A DNA stretch of 64,000 nucleotides from the NCBI RefSeq assembly GCF_029893805.1, contig NZ_JARXYP010000002.1:4154001-4218000 (forward strand), in the 5' to 3' direction. Position numbers and translations under genes: made by a program. The notes beneath the pieces were generated by a model. It searched no databases. It saw only the letters and a program-made list of their open reading frames with translations, and was not told the DNA's origin. Position 1 is the stretch's first letter. The number at the start of each line of letters is the position of its first letter. Below, piece by piece: positions 34,270 to 42,253 of this stretch. The DNA is from Streptomyces sp. SAI-135 (lineage in GTDB: Bacteria > Actinomycetota > Actinomycetes > Streptomycetales > Streptomycetaceae).

Positions 34270-35181
34270 TCAGTCGCCGGGTCCCTCGGGCTGGTCGCCC
34301 AGGCCGTCCAGGAAGGGCTCTATCGCCGCCCTCCAGGCCTCCGGCTGGTCGTAGTGGACCAGGTGGCCGGCGTCGGCCACCTCGGCGTACTCGCCGCGGG
34401 GCAGGACGCGGACCATCTCCTGGGCCTCGGCCCGGCCCAGTTCGCCGTCGAGGCCGCGGACGACCAGGGCGGGGCACCTGACCTGGGTCAGTTCCTCCCA
34501 GTGGGCGTCGTAGACCCAGGTCTCGCGGGACGACAGCATCTGCTCGGGGTCGAAGACGGGGCGCCAGCCGTCGGGGGACTCGGCCATCACCTCGGCGTAG
34601 AACTCACCGCGCGCCGGGTTGGGCCGCTCCACCCAGGGATCGTCCTCGCCGAACCACTTGCGGACGTCGGCCAGTGTGGCGAAGGGGACGGGCCAGGCCT
34701 TGAACCACTCGCCCCACTCCCGCTGCGAGGCGGCGCCGAGGGCGGAGGCCCGCATGTCGCAGATGATCACTCCGCGGACCAGGTCGGGCCGGCGGGCGGC
34801 GAGCTGCCAGGCGGTCAGGGCGCCCATCGCGTGTCCGATGAGGACGACCGGGGCGAGGTCCAGCTGTTCGAGGGCGGCTTCCGCGTCCTCGACGTACGCG
34901 TCACGGGTGAAGGCGGCCCGAGGGGGTTTTTCGCTCTGGCCGTGACCCCGCTGGTCGAGTGCGACGGCCCGGTAGCGCTCGGAGAGCCAGCGGGCGGTGG
35001 ACGCCCAGTGCGAGGCACGGCCCATCAGGCCGTGGAGTAACAGCACTCCGGGTGATCGTTTCTCCGGGGAGTGCGGGCTCTCCCTGACCGGGTTCGCCGG
35101 ATCGGTCTTGGGAGGGTCACCGAACTCCCAGGCCGCGAGACGTACGCCGCCCGCCCCGGTCACGTCGATGCGCCGCGCCAT
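34270..35181 (-). CDS. Alpha/beta hydrolase
   Basis: 303 residues from ATG 35181 preceded by GGGGGG. Oxyanion and nucleophile motifs LLLHGLMGRASHW, GHAMGALTAW (Ser in GHAMG), and a late DAGHLVHYDQPEA with the catalytic His; the acid is probably in VVRGLDGELG. Typical of small esterase, lactonase or haloperoxidase-like hydrolases. Substrate unknown. It reads toward the ABC operon and its upstream region contains a 16-bp palindrome. Confidence 0.87.
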   Translation of the reverse strand: MARRIDVTGAGGVRLAAWEFGDPPKTDPANPVRESPHSPEKRSPGVLLLHGLMGRASHWASTARWLSERYRAVALDQRGHGQSEKPPRAAFTRDAYVEDAEAALEQLDLAPVVLIGHAMGALTAWQLAARRPDLVRGVIICDMRASALGAASQREWGEWFKAWPVPFATLADVRKWFGEDDPWVERPNPARGEFYAEVMAESPDGWRPVFDPEQMLSSRETWVYDAHWEELTQVRCPALVVRGLDGELGRAEAQEMVRVLPRGEYAEVADAGHLVHYDQPEAWRAAIEPFLDGLGDQPEGPGD

Positions 35182-35294
35182 TGGCACCCCCCTAGCTCCC
35201 CGGACCCCTGTGCCTGCCCTGTCTGTCGCTTTCCTGCCGTACACCCTGTAGCGCACATCCCCCGCGCCCCGTCACCCGCGGACCACCGAATTTA

Positions 35295-35310
35295 TCGAAT
35301 GGACATTCGA
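35295..35310. promoter_or_regulatory. LexA-like palindrome TCGAATG-GA-CATTCGA
   Basis: Perfect 7-2-7 inverted repeat, with a further CATTCGA half at 35339-35345. It shares the TCGAA/TTCGA ends and spacing of the actinobacterial SOS box but differs symmetrically at four inner bases. It lies about 115 bp upstream of the leftward hydrolase start. Confidence 0.35.
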
Positions 35311-35476
35311 AAATCGGGCCTCACGGGGTAACACCCCTCATTCGAGTGACCCCCCTCAAGGAATGATCGCCGCCGCCGAGGGGAGACCTTCAGCGGGAGG
35401 CGGACCGCTCGGGGACATCGGTCCGAGGGGAATGACCCTGGGAGCTCGGGGCTCCGGGTCAGCACAGGGGAGGACA

Positions 35477-35504
35477 GGCCCCGGCACCGGAAGGCGCCGG
35501 GGCC
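35477..35504. terminator. Hairpin terminator downstream of dmdR1
   Basis: GGCCCCGGC (35477-35485) and GCCGGGGCC (35496-35504) form a 9-bp stem, 144 bp beyond the dmdR1 stop on its strand. Confidence 0.65.
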
Positions 35505-35647
35505 ATCCCCACGTCCACGGCACATCCGCCCGCCCCCTCAGGTCATATGCCTCACGCGACAGCCTTGCACGGGGAGCGTCGAAGCGCTGCGATTCCGCAC
35601 AGTGGATCTCGGATCGACGGGACCGGTCGGCGCCCCTCCCGCCGGCC

Positions 35648-36340
35648 TCAGCGCTTGGCGACGAACACGTGCGAGGCGACGTCCGACTCCAGCTCCGCGG
35701 CCTCGCCGCCGCTGCCCACCAGCACCCCGCCGGCCGACTCCGTCACGCTCACCACCGAACCGGGCTGCACACCCGCCCGCCGCAGCGTGTACATCAGCTG
35801 GGCGTCCGTCTGGATGGGCTCGCCGATACGGCGCACGACGACCGTCTTGCCGTCGAGACCCGGGTCCAGCTCGGCCAGCGACACCATGCCCTCGTCCAGG
35901 AAGGGGTGCGGGCCGTCCTTCTCGCCCAGCTCCTCCAGCCCCGGGATGGGGTTGCCGTACGGCGACTCGGTGGGGTGGCGCAGCAGCTCGAGGACCCGGC
36001 GCTCCACCGCCTCGCTCATCACGTGCTCCCAGCGACACGCCTCCGCGTGGACCTGCTCCCACTCCAGGCCGATCACGTCGACGAGCAGGCACTCCGCGAG
36101 CCGGTGCTTGCGCATCACGCGCGTGGCCAGCCGCCGGCCCTCGTCCGTCAGCTCCAGGTGGCGGTCGGTGGCGACGGACACCAGTCCGTCGCGCTCCATC
36201 CGCGCCACGGTCTGGCTGACCGTCGGCCCGCTCTGGTCGAGTCGCTCGGCGATCCGGGCACGCATCGGGACCACACCTTCCTCCTCCAGCTCGAGGATGG
36301 TGCGGAGATACATCTCCGTGGTGTCGATCAGTCCGGACAT
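35648..36340 (-). CDS. dmdR1: DtxR-family iron-dependent repressor
   Basis: 230 residues, the length of S. coelicolor DmdR1. N-terminal winged helix (TTEMYLRTILELEEEGVVPMRARIAERLDQSGPTVSQTV), metal-binding/dimerisation domain (RKHRLAECLLVDVIGLEWEQVHAEACRWEHVMS with the Cys/Glu/His ligands) and a C-terminal SH3-like domain (PGSVVSVTESAGG). With Fe2+ it represses siderophore and iron-uptake genes. Divergent from the SIS gene, as in S. coelicolor. A long antiparallel frame overlaps it on the plus strand (see findings on Adm). Confidence 0.95.
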   Translation of the reverse strand: MSGLIDTTEMYLRTILELEEEGVVPMRARIAERLDQSGPTVSQTVARMERDGLVSVATDRHLELTDEGRRLATRVMRKHRLAECLLVDVIGLEWEQVHAEACRWEHVMSEAVERRVLELLRHPTESPYGNPIPGLEELGEKDGPHPFLDEGMVSLAELDPGLDGKTVVVRRIGEPIQTDAQLMYTLRRAGVQPGSVVSVTESAGGVLVGSGGEAAELESDVASHVFVAKR

Positions 36341-36481
36341 ACGTGCCCCTTGATGAGATCTGCCGGAAGCACGACAGCTTCCCGGCTCGTGCGCTGGCCC
36401 TGACGTCAATTCTGCCGGATGCCACTGACAAGCGTGCCGCGCCGTTGAAACCGGACGGTTACGAGCAGGCGCGCGGCCGTA

Positions 36482-36507
36482 TTGACATCCCACTGGTCCA
36501 GACCGCA
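36482..36507 (+). promoter_or_regulatory. TTGACA -35 element overlapped by a DasR dre site
   Basis: TTGACA at 36482-36487 is a consensus -35. ACTGGTCCAGACCGCA (36492-36507) matches the DasR operator consensus ACTGGTCTAGACCACT at 13 of 16 positions and sits in the spacer/-10 region, ideal for repression. DasR is the GlcNAc-responsive GntR regulator of Streptomyces. Confidence 0.75.
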
Positions 36508-36547
36508 CGGTGATCCGCGACACGGCGACGGAAGGGTTGGACGACGC

Positions 36548-37324
36548 ATGGGCGAGACGGGCTCCGCGAGCGCTGACGGCAAGCTGTCCGGACAGTTCCT
36601 CGACGCCGCGATCGGGCTGCTGCAACGGGTCCGCGACGAGGAGGCCGGGTCCGTCGCGGCGGCCGGTGAGCTCCTCGCCGACACCGTGGCCTCGGGTGGC
36701 CGGCTCTTCGCCTTCGGCGCCGGGCACTCCTCGCTCGCCGCGCAGGACCTCGTCTACCGGGCCGGCGGACTCGCCCTGATGAACCTGCTGACGGTGCCGG
36801 GGGTCGTGGGTGTCGACGTCATGCCGGCCACCCTGGGCTCCGCCCTGGAGCGCGTGGACGGTCTCGCGGGCGCGGTCCTGGACTGCTCGCCGCTCCGTGC
36901 GGGCGACGCCCTGGTGATCATCTCCCTCTCCGGCCGCAACGCGCTCCCCGTGGAGATGGCCCAGGGCGCGCGGGCCCGGGGCGTGAAGGTCATCGGGGTC
37001 ACGTCGGTCGCCTACACCCGGGAGACCAGGCCCCGGCACAGTTCGGGCACCTTCCTCAAGGACCACTGCGACCTCGTCCTCGACTCCAAGATCGCCCCGG
37101 GCGACGCGGAGCTCTCCCTGGACACCGTCGCGGCTCCCTTCGCCCCGGCCTCCACGGTCGTGACCTCGGCGCTGCTCCAGGCCGTGATGGCGACGGCGGC
37201 GGGCGCGCTGGCGGAGCGGGGCATCGAGCCACCGCTGCTGCGCTCGGGCAACGTGGACGGCGGACTGGAGTGGAACGACCGGGTGTTCGAGGAGTACGGG
37301 GACCGGATCTTCTACCGGCGGTAG
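36548..37324 (+). CDS. nagS: SIS domain phosphosugar protein, NagS-like (GlcNAc-6-phosphate dehydratase)
   Basis: 258 residues from ATG 36548. An N-terminal helical part is followed by a SIS domain (GGRLFAFGAGHSSLAAQDLVYRAGG; VIISLSGRNALPVEMAQGARARGVKVIGVTS). Position beside dmdR1 and a dre site upstream identify it as the counterpart of S. coelicolor SCO4393, which I recall being described as NagS, a GlcNAc-6-P dehydratase linked to aminosugar toxicity. The assignment rests on synteny and family; the enzyme activity cannot be read from sequence. Convergent with the PAS/GAF gene at 13 bp. Confidence 0.82.
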   Translation: MGETGSASADGKLSGQFLDAAIGLLQRVRDEEAGSVAAAGELLADTVASGGRLFAFGAGHSSLAAQDLVYRAGGLALMNLLTVPGVVGVDVMPATLGSALERVDGLAGAVLDCSPLRAGDALVIISLSGRNALPVEMAQGARARGVKVIGVTSVAYTRETRPRHSSGTFLKDHCDLVLDSKIAPGDAELSLDTVAAPFAPASTVVTSALLQAVMATAAGALAERGIEPPLLRSGNVDGGLEWNDRVFEEYGDRIFYRR

Positions 37325-37337
37325 ACACCTGCGCCCG

Positions 37338-38723
37338 CTACGCCCGCCCCACGACCCCGCCCAGGTCCAGCGCGGCGGCGATGCGCACCGCCACGTCCTC
37401 CGCGTACACCGCGTCGCCCCGCTCGAACTGTCCCCTGCCGGAGCCCCGCAGGAACGTCACGACTCCGAGCGTGCGGCCCCGGCTGCGCAGCACCGCGCAC
37501 AACGCGTGCACCACGTCCGGGGGCCACTGGCGGGCCTCGGCCCACTCGCGGGCCCGCTCCCCCGGCACCGACCCGACACTCGCCCGTACCGACCCCGCCC
37601 GCTCCACGCACTGCAACGCCGGATGCCCCTCCGGGTACAGCACGGGCAGCCCGGCCGCGCCCGGCGCCTGCAGACTCGGCCCCGGTGCCCCGGAGGGCGT
37701 CGCGGCGACCCGTACGAGACGGACCGGGCCGGTCTCCTCGCCGTCGGCCACCGCGCCCCCGGCCACCCGGTCGATCAGGGCGTGATCGGCGAAGCCGGCG
37801 AGGGCGAAGTCCAGGTGGACGACGGCGGCCTCGGCCGGGTCCTCGCACTCCGCGGCCGCCCGGGCCGCCCGGTGCAGCTGGTTGGTGCGGAACCTCAGCA
37901 GCGAGGCCTCCTGTTCGCTCTGCTTGGCCTCGGTGACGTCCTGGAACAGCCAGCCGACGCCCAGCGGCACCGGCTCCTCCGCGAGCGGCGAGGCCAGCCG
38001 TACGAAGCCGCAGCGCCAGCAGCGCCGCTTCTCGCCGTCCGGTGTCCGCACCCCGACCCAGATCTCGGCCGGCGCCGGCGGCGCGCCCTCGGCCAGCACA
38101 TGGGTCAGCGCGCTCTCCAGCTCCTCCACGCCCTGCGCGAGCAGTTCCCCGAGGGGCCGCCCCAGCACGGACGTGCGCCCGACGCCCAGCGACCGGGCCG
38201 CGTGCGCGTTGACCACGGCGGGCCGCAGATCGGCGTCGACCAGCACCACACCCCAGGAGGCGTCCTCGAACAGGGCCTCGCTGAGCGCGATCGAGCGTTC
38301 CAGGTCGATCTGGGTGTGGACCTCGCTGAAGGCGCAGTACACCCCGGCCGGCTTTCCGTCGGGCCCGCGCACGGCCGCGGACTGGGTGCGGACGAGGACC
38401 CGGCCGCCGTCCTTGGTCAGCAGCGCGAACTCGTGGACCTGTCGGCCGGGCGCCTGCATGGCGGACATCAGCCGCCCCTCGACCTCCTCGGCGTCCGCGG
38501 GGCGTACGGCCCATCCGGCGAACCCGTGCCGTCCCACGGCCTCGGCCGCGGTCCATCCGAGGATGCGCTCGGCCTCACGGTTCCAGTGGGTGACGACGCC
38601 GTCCGCGTCGAAGGCACACAGTGCCGCGTCCATGCCGTCCAGCAGCGCGGCGAGCAGATCCGAACCGCCGGGACCGTCCGGCCCCAGCTCGTCGGTGGTC
38701 CCACTACGCCGGGAAGCACTCAC
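37338..38723 (-). CDS. PAS-PAS-GAF sensor protein without output domain
   Basis: 461 residues from GTG 38723. PAS 1 at about 20-135 (LLDGMDAALCAFDADGVVTHWNREAERILGWTAAEAVGR), PAS 2 at about 145-265 (ASWGVVLVDADLRPAVVNAHAARSLGVGR), a short coiled linker (EAKQSEQEASLLRFR) and a GAF-like domain to the end. No kinase, phosphatase, HTH or GGDEF domain is present. Streptomyces PAS/GAF proteins usually carry a PP2C phosphatase; here it is missing, so it must signal through protein contacts. Confidence 0.8.
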   Translation of the reverse strand: MSASRRSGTTDELGPDGPGGSDLLAALLDGMDAALCAFDADGVVTHWNREAERILGWTAAEAVGRHGFAGWAVRPADAEEVEGRLMSAMQAPGRQVHEFALLTKDGGRVLVRTQSAAVRGPDGKPAGVYCAFSEVHTQIDLERSIALSEALFEDASWGVVLVDADLRPAVVNAHAARSLGVGRTSVLGRPLGELLAQGVEELESALTHVLAEGAPPAPAEIWVGVRTPDGEKRRCWRCGFVRLASPLAEEPVPLGVGWLFQDVTEAKQSEQEASLLRFRTNQLHRAARAAAECEDPAEAAVVHLDFALAGFADHALIDRVAGGAVADGEETGPVRLVRVAATPSGAPGPSLQAPGAAGLPVLYPEGHPALQCVERAGSVRASVGSVPGERAREWAEARQWPPDVVHALCAVLRSRGRTLGVVTFLRGSGRGQFERGDAVYAEDVAVRIAAALDLGGVVGRA

Positions 38724-38844
38724 CTGGACCCCCTGCCGGCTGCTTCACTCACTGACAATCATTGAACTCGAACGTGACGCAGCACACACCGGGTTCCCGC
38801 AAGATTGAAGGAATCGTTGTACGCCGGAAACGCCTCGAATCCCC

Positions 38845-39303
38845 TCATACGGCTTCCCCGTCCGGCTCCAGCCGCAGGTCGATCCACTCGTCGCTCCCGC
38901 CGTCCAGCACATACCGGTCGACCTCGACGAACCCGCGTGCCCGCGCGAACCGCGTCCCGTCCCCATTGACGGCCAGCACGCATGTCTCGATCACCCGGGC
39001 GCCGAGCTCGCGCGCATGATCAAGACCCTTCTCGTAGAGAGCCGTTCCGAAACCCCGTCCGCGGTAATCGGGCAGCACGCGCGCGATGACGGTCGCCACG
39101 GCGTCCTCCCCGTGCGGCGGGCGGACGGTCGAGCAGCCCACGAGTACGTCCCCGAGGTAGGCGTTCTCCAGCCGGTAGCGCCGGACCCGCTCGCGTACGT
39201 CCTCGGCGCTCATGGCGGCCGGCGGAACGATCACGTTGTGCACGTGCCGCCACTCCTCGGCCATGTCGTCGCCCACGACGGGTTCGATCCGCAGCTCAGT
39301 CAT
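38845..39303 (-). CDS. GNAT family N-acetyltransferase
   Basis: 152 residues. Acetyl-CoA binding motif A is VIARVLPDYRGRGFGTALYEKGLDHAR at about 72-98; motif B contains ARARGFVEVDRYVL. Substrate unknown. Its upstream intergenic region (39304-39656) contains a plus-strand transcription unit. Confidence 0.87.
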   Translation of the reverse strand: MTELRIEPVVGDDMAEEWRHVHNVIVPPAAMSAEDVRERVRRYRLENAYLGDVLVGCSTVRPPHGEDAVATVIARVLPDYRGRGFGTALYEKGLDHARELGARVIETCVLAVNGDGTRFARARGFVEVDRYVLDGGSDEWIDLRLEPDGEAV

Positions 39304-39381
39304 GGCCGCACGCTAGGTGATCGTTCCGGGCCCGTCCATCGCCCCCGGAAGACCTCCGGTGCGGTCCCGCGAAAAAAGGGG

Positions 39382-39411
39382 TTGAACCGGAGGGGGCGGG
39401 CTTCTTAGGGT
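39382..39411 (+). promoter_or_regulatory. Promoter TTGAAC-N18-TAGGGT
   Basis: TTGAAC (39382-39387) and TAGGGT (39406-39411) at 18-bp spacing predict a start near 39418, just before the Shine-Dalgarno of the 12-codon ORF. Both hexamers are good matches for HrdB-type promoters. Confidence 0.5.
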
Positions 39412-39417
39412 TCAGGT

Positions 39418-39632
39418 ACTTCGGAAAGGAGGTGGTTCGGCAGATGTATTCATACCGGACGGAAGAGGTGGCTGCGGGCTAGGGCCCGTCACCCACCGAG
39501 TGCGGTGCCGGACCGGCGTGCACGCGTTGCACGCAGCCGGCCAATCCAACGCAGTCACCCGACCCGCGAGCTCGCCGGTAACGTCCGGCCGGCTCCCCCG
39601 CCCCAGGCGGAGGGACCCAGAGCTCGCGGGTC
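39418..39632 (+). ncRNA. Candidate structured RNA with a micro-ORF and two hairpins
   Basis: After the micro-ORF, hairpin 1 (39507-39541) has outer stem GCCGG/CCGGC, an internal loop, inner stem GCGTGCA/TGCACGC and loop CGCGT. Hairpin 2 has perfect 13-bp arms GACCCGCGAGCTC (39561-39573) and GAGCTCGCGGGTC (39620-39632) around a 46-nt region with further self-complementarity. It runs antisense to and ends 24 bp before the 3' end of pdxH. No known RNA family is recognised; boundaries are inferred. Confidence 0.4.
39444..39482 (+). CDS. 12-codon micro-ORF with perfect Shine-Dalgarno
   Basis: ATG 39444 to TAG, product MYSYRTEEVAAG. AAAGGAGGTGG at 39425-39435 is an unusually complete match to the 16S anti-Shine-Dalgarno, with 11 nt to the ATG; GTG 39432 in the same frame would give four more residues. 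Such a strong site before so short a frame points to a leader peptide or a ribosome-loading element rather than a structural protein. Confidence 0.4.
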   Translation: MYSYRTEEVAAG

Positions 39633-39656
39633 GCCTGCGTTCCGGGGCCCCGGGGC

Positions 39657-40328
39657 TCAGGGGCTCAGCCGCTCCACCCGCCAGCTCCCGTTCGCCTGCG
39701 CCACGTAGCGCAGCCGGTCGTGCAGGCGGTTCTCCCGGCCCTGCCAGAACTCCACCGTCTCCGGTGCCACCCGGAAGCCGCCCCAGTGCGGGGGCACCGG
39801 TACCTGTTCGCCCTCGGGGTAGCGGGCGGCGAGATCCGCGTAGGCCGTGTCGACCTGCTCGCGGCTCTCGATCACCGAGGACTGCGCGCTGGCCCAGGCG
39901 CCGAGCTGGGAGCCGTGCGGGCGGGTGCGGAAGTAGGCGGCGGTCTCGTCGCGGCCGGTGCGGCGGGCGAGGCCGGTGACGATCACCTGGCGGGCCATGG
40001 GGTGCCAGGGGAACAGCAGGCAGACGTACGGGTTGGCGGCGAGGTCCCTGCCCTTGCGGGAGTCGTAGTTCGTGTAGAAGACGAAGCCCTGTTCGTCGAA
40101 CTGCTTGAGCAGGACCGTGCGGGAGCTGGGGCGGCCCTCGGCGTCGGCGGTGGAGACGACCATGGCGTTCGGCTCGAAGAGGTGGGCCTCGCTGGCCGCC
40201 TGCTTGAACCAGCGCGCGAACTGCTCGACGGGCGTGGCGGCCAGGTCGGTCTCGGTGAGACCCTCCGCCCGGTACTGCCGGCGCATGGCGGCGGGGTCCG
40301 GGAAGACGGCGTGTGCGGCGTCGGTCAC
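39657..40328 (-). CDS. pdxH: Pyridoxamine 5'-phosphate oxidase
   Basis: 223 residues from GTG 40328. FMN/PLP-binding motifs RTVLLKQFDEQGFVFYTNYDSRKG, RQVIVTGLARRTGRDETAAYF, RPHGSQLGAWASAQS and the C-terminal WQGRENRLHDRLRY and WRVERLSP are diagnostic. It oxidises PNP or PMP to pyridoxal phosphate with FMN. Divergent from citrate synthase, with 127 bp between the starts. Confidence 0.95.
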   Translation of the reverse strand: MTDAAHAVFPDPAAMRRQYRAEGLTETDLAATPVEQFARWFKQAASEAHLFEPNAMVVSTADAEGRPSSRTVLLKQFDEQGFVFYTNYDSRKGRDLAANPYVCLLFPWHPMARQVIVTGLARRTGRDETAAYFRTRPHGSQLGAWASAQSSVIESREQVDTAYADLAARYPEGEQVPVPPHWGGFRVAPETVEFWQGRENRLHDRLRYVAQANGSWRVERLSP

Positions 40329-40455
40329 GTCGTCATCTTGCCGTACGGATCGCCTCCGCACGGACGGTGGCACTGAGTGCCGCTTGCTCTCCCCAAAGGT
40401 GGCACCCGGGGATATCGTGGCGTCATCCGTCGTACATCTCACGAGGAGCCGCCTC

Positions 40456-41568
40456 ATGTCCGACCTCGACCCCGGGTTTGTCCCAGGCCTCGAAGGCGTC
40501 GTCGCGTTCGAGACGGAGATCGCCGAACCGGACAAGGAAGGCGGCGCGCTGCGGTACCGGGGCGTCGACATCGAGGATCTGGTCGGCCATGTCTCGTTCG
40601 GCAACGTGTGGGGACTCCTGGTCGACGGCGCCTTCAATCCCGGTCTGCCGCCCGCCGAGCCGTTCCCGATCCCGGTGCACTCCGGGGACATCCGCGTGGA
40701 CGTCCAGTCGGCGCTGGCCATGCTCGCGCCGGTGTGGGGGCTCAAACCGCTGCTGGACATCGATGCCGGGCAGGCGCGTGCCGACCTCGCCCGGGCCGCC
40801 GTGATGGCGCTGTCCTACGTCGCCCAGTCCGCCCGCGGGCAGGGGCGGCCGATGGTGCCGCAGCGGGAGATCGACAAGGCGCAGTCCGTCGTCGAGCGGT
40901 TCATGATCCGCTGGCGTGGGGAGCCGGACCCCAAGCACGTGGCCGCCGTGGACGCGTACTGGACGTCGGCCGCGGAGCACGGGATGAACGCGTCGACGTT
41001 CACCGCGCGCGTGATCGCCTCCACGGGGGCGGATGTCGCCGCCGCGCTGTCGGGTGCCGTGGGTGCCATGTCCGGACCGCTGCACGGCGGGGCGCCGTCC
41101 CGGGTGCTCGGGATGATCGAGGAGATCGAGCGGACCGGGGACGCCGAGGCGTACGTCAGGCAGGCGCTGGACCGCGGTGAGCGGCTGATGGGGTTCGGGC
41201 ACCGGGTGTACCGGGCCGAGGACCCGCGCGCGCGGGTGCTGCGTCGAACGGCGCGTGAGCTGGGGGCGCCTCGGTTCGAGGTGGCCGAGGCGCTGGAGAA
41301 GGCGGCGCTGGCGGAGTTGCACGCGCGGCGGCCGGACCGGGTGCTGGCCACGAACGTGGAGTTCTGGGCGGCGATCGTCCTCGACTTCGCGGAGGTGCCG
41401 GCGCACATGTTCACGTCGATGTTCACGTGCGCGCGGACCGCCGGGTGGTCGGCGCACATTCTTGAGCAGAAGCGGACGGGGCGGCTGGTGCGGCCGTCGG
41501 CGCGGTATGTGGGACCGGGCTCGCGGAGTCCTCGGGACATCGAGGGGTACGGGAGCATCGCCCACTGA
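40456..41568 (+). CDS. Citrate synthase (type 2)
   Basis: 370 residues from ATG 40456 with GAGGAG 7 nt upstream. Catalytic histidines in EHGMNASTFTARV and MGFGHRVYRAEDPRA (His and Asp), plus GPLHGGAPSRV. The N-terminal lid (PGLEGVVAFETEIAEPDKEGGALRYRGVDIEDL) is that of the short gram-positive/archaeal citrate and methylcitrate synthases. Condenses oxaloacetate with acetyl-CoA; methylcitrate activity cannot be excluded. Followed by a copy of the GGGGCGCGGGGAACTG repeat. Confidence 0.93.
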   Translation: MSDLDPGFVPGLEGVVAFETEIAEPDKEGGALRYRGVDIEDLVGHVSFGNVWGLLVDGAFNPGLPPAEPFPIPVHSGDIRVDVQSALAMLAPVWGLKPLLDIDAGQARADLARAAVMALSYVAQSARGQGRPMVPQREIDKAQSVVERFMIRWRGEPDPKHVAAVDAYWTSAAEHGMNASTFTARVIASTGADVAAALSGAVGAMSGPLHGGAPSRVLGMIEEIERTGDAEAYVRQALDRGERLMGFGHRVYRAEDPRARVLRRTARELGAPRFEVAEALEKAALAELHARRPDRVLATNVEFWAAIVLDFAEVPAHMFTSMFTCARTAGWSAHILEQKRTGRLVRPSARYVGPGSRSPRDIEGYGSIAH

Positions 41569-41589
41569 CACGGGTGCCTGTGGGACGTG

Positions 41590-41637
41590 GGCGACTGCGG
41601 GTCCGTCGTGGCTGGTCGCGCAGTTCCCCGCGCCCCT
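41590..41637 (-). repeat. GGGGCGCGGGGAACTG repeat copy, reverse orientation
   Basis: GGCTGGTCGCGCAGTTCCCC then GCGCCCCT, between the convergent citrate synthase and TetR genes. It starts inside the last codons region downstream of both stops. Confidence 0.75.
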
Positions 41638-42253
41638 AAAGACGCAGGGCCTCGTCCATCAGTACGACCCACTGCGCCACAACCCTCTCCCGGCGAGCGT
41701 GGTCGTCCGTGAGGAGATTCGCCAGGCCCAGGCCCCTCGCCATGTCCAGGAGGCCCTGGACCGTCTCCCGGACGCCCGGCTTTGACTCGTCCGCGCCCAG
41801 CAGGTCCACCGCGATCCTGTGGGTCTCCCGGCCCACCCTCGCCTCCAGCTCCGTCACCTGGGGGCGCAGTTGCTCCTCGTTGGAGGCTGCCACCCAGAGG
41901 TGGAGGGCGGCTCGGAAGAGCGGGCCCGTGTAGAGGTCGACCAGGGCCGAGACGACCGCGCGGCGGTCGTCCGCGGCGCCCTGCGGGAACAGGGCGCGCA
42001 GGGCTGTGGAGCGTTCCTCCGCCACGTACTCGACCGCGGCCGTGAAGAGGGCCTCGCGGGTCGGGAAGTGGTGCTGGGCGGCGCCTCGGGAGACGCCGGC
42101 GCGTTCGGCGACGACGGTGACCGTGGAGCCGGCCCAGCCGTGTTCGGCGAGGCAGGCCACGGCGGCTTCGAGGAGGCGCTGCCGGGTGGCCCGGCTGCGG
42201 TCCTGCTTCGGCACGCGGTCGGCCCGGTCGCCGATCGTGGTCACACCACCCAT
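41636..42253 (-). CDS. TetR family regulator of the acyl-CoA carboxylase operon
   Basis: 205 residues. N-terminal HTH RATRQRLLEAAVACLAEHGWAGSTVTVVAERAGVSRGAAQHHFPTREALF; ligand domain divergent. ATG 42253 is used; GTG 42244 would give a GTGA overlap with the hydratase stop at 42241. As the last gene of a long catabolic operon it is the likely local repressor, responding to an acyl-CoA or free acid. Confidence 0.88.
   Translation of the reverse strand: MGGVTTIGDRADRVPKQDRSRATRQRLLEAAVACLAEHGWAGSTVTVVAERAGVSRGAAQHHFPTREALFTAAVEYVAEERSTALRALFPQGAADDRRAVVSALVDLYTGPLFRAALHLWVAASNEEQLRPQVTELEARVGRETHRIAVDLLGADESKPGVRETVQGLLDMARGLGLANLLTDDHARRERVVAQWVVLMDEALRL

Larger units (their letters stand above)
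35182..35647. other. Intergenic region between hydrolase and dmdR1
   Basis: 466 bp. It contains an AT-richer segment at 35285-35345 with a 16-bp palindrome, and the dmdR1 terminator at 35477-35504. The remaining sequence shows no coding character. Confidence 0.6.

Noticed and set aside
39421..39435. ACCACCTCCTTTCC on the minus strand looked like the 3' end of 16S rRNA
   Set aside because: No other 16S sequence is present; it is the complement of a perfect Shine-Dalgarno on the plus strand.
39481..39632. Possible ydaO/c-di-AMP or cobalamin riboswitch
   Set aside because: Short matches such as GGGACCCA occur, but the conserved core architecture cannot be laid out on either strand and no riboswitch-type gene follows.
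40105..40455. N-terminal extension of citrate synthase
   Set aside because: It is antisense to pdxH and lacks a ribosome binding site, whereas ATG 40456 has GAGGAG at good spacing and the family N-terminus.
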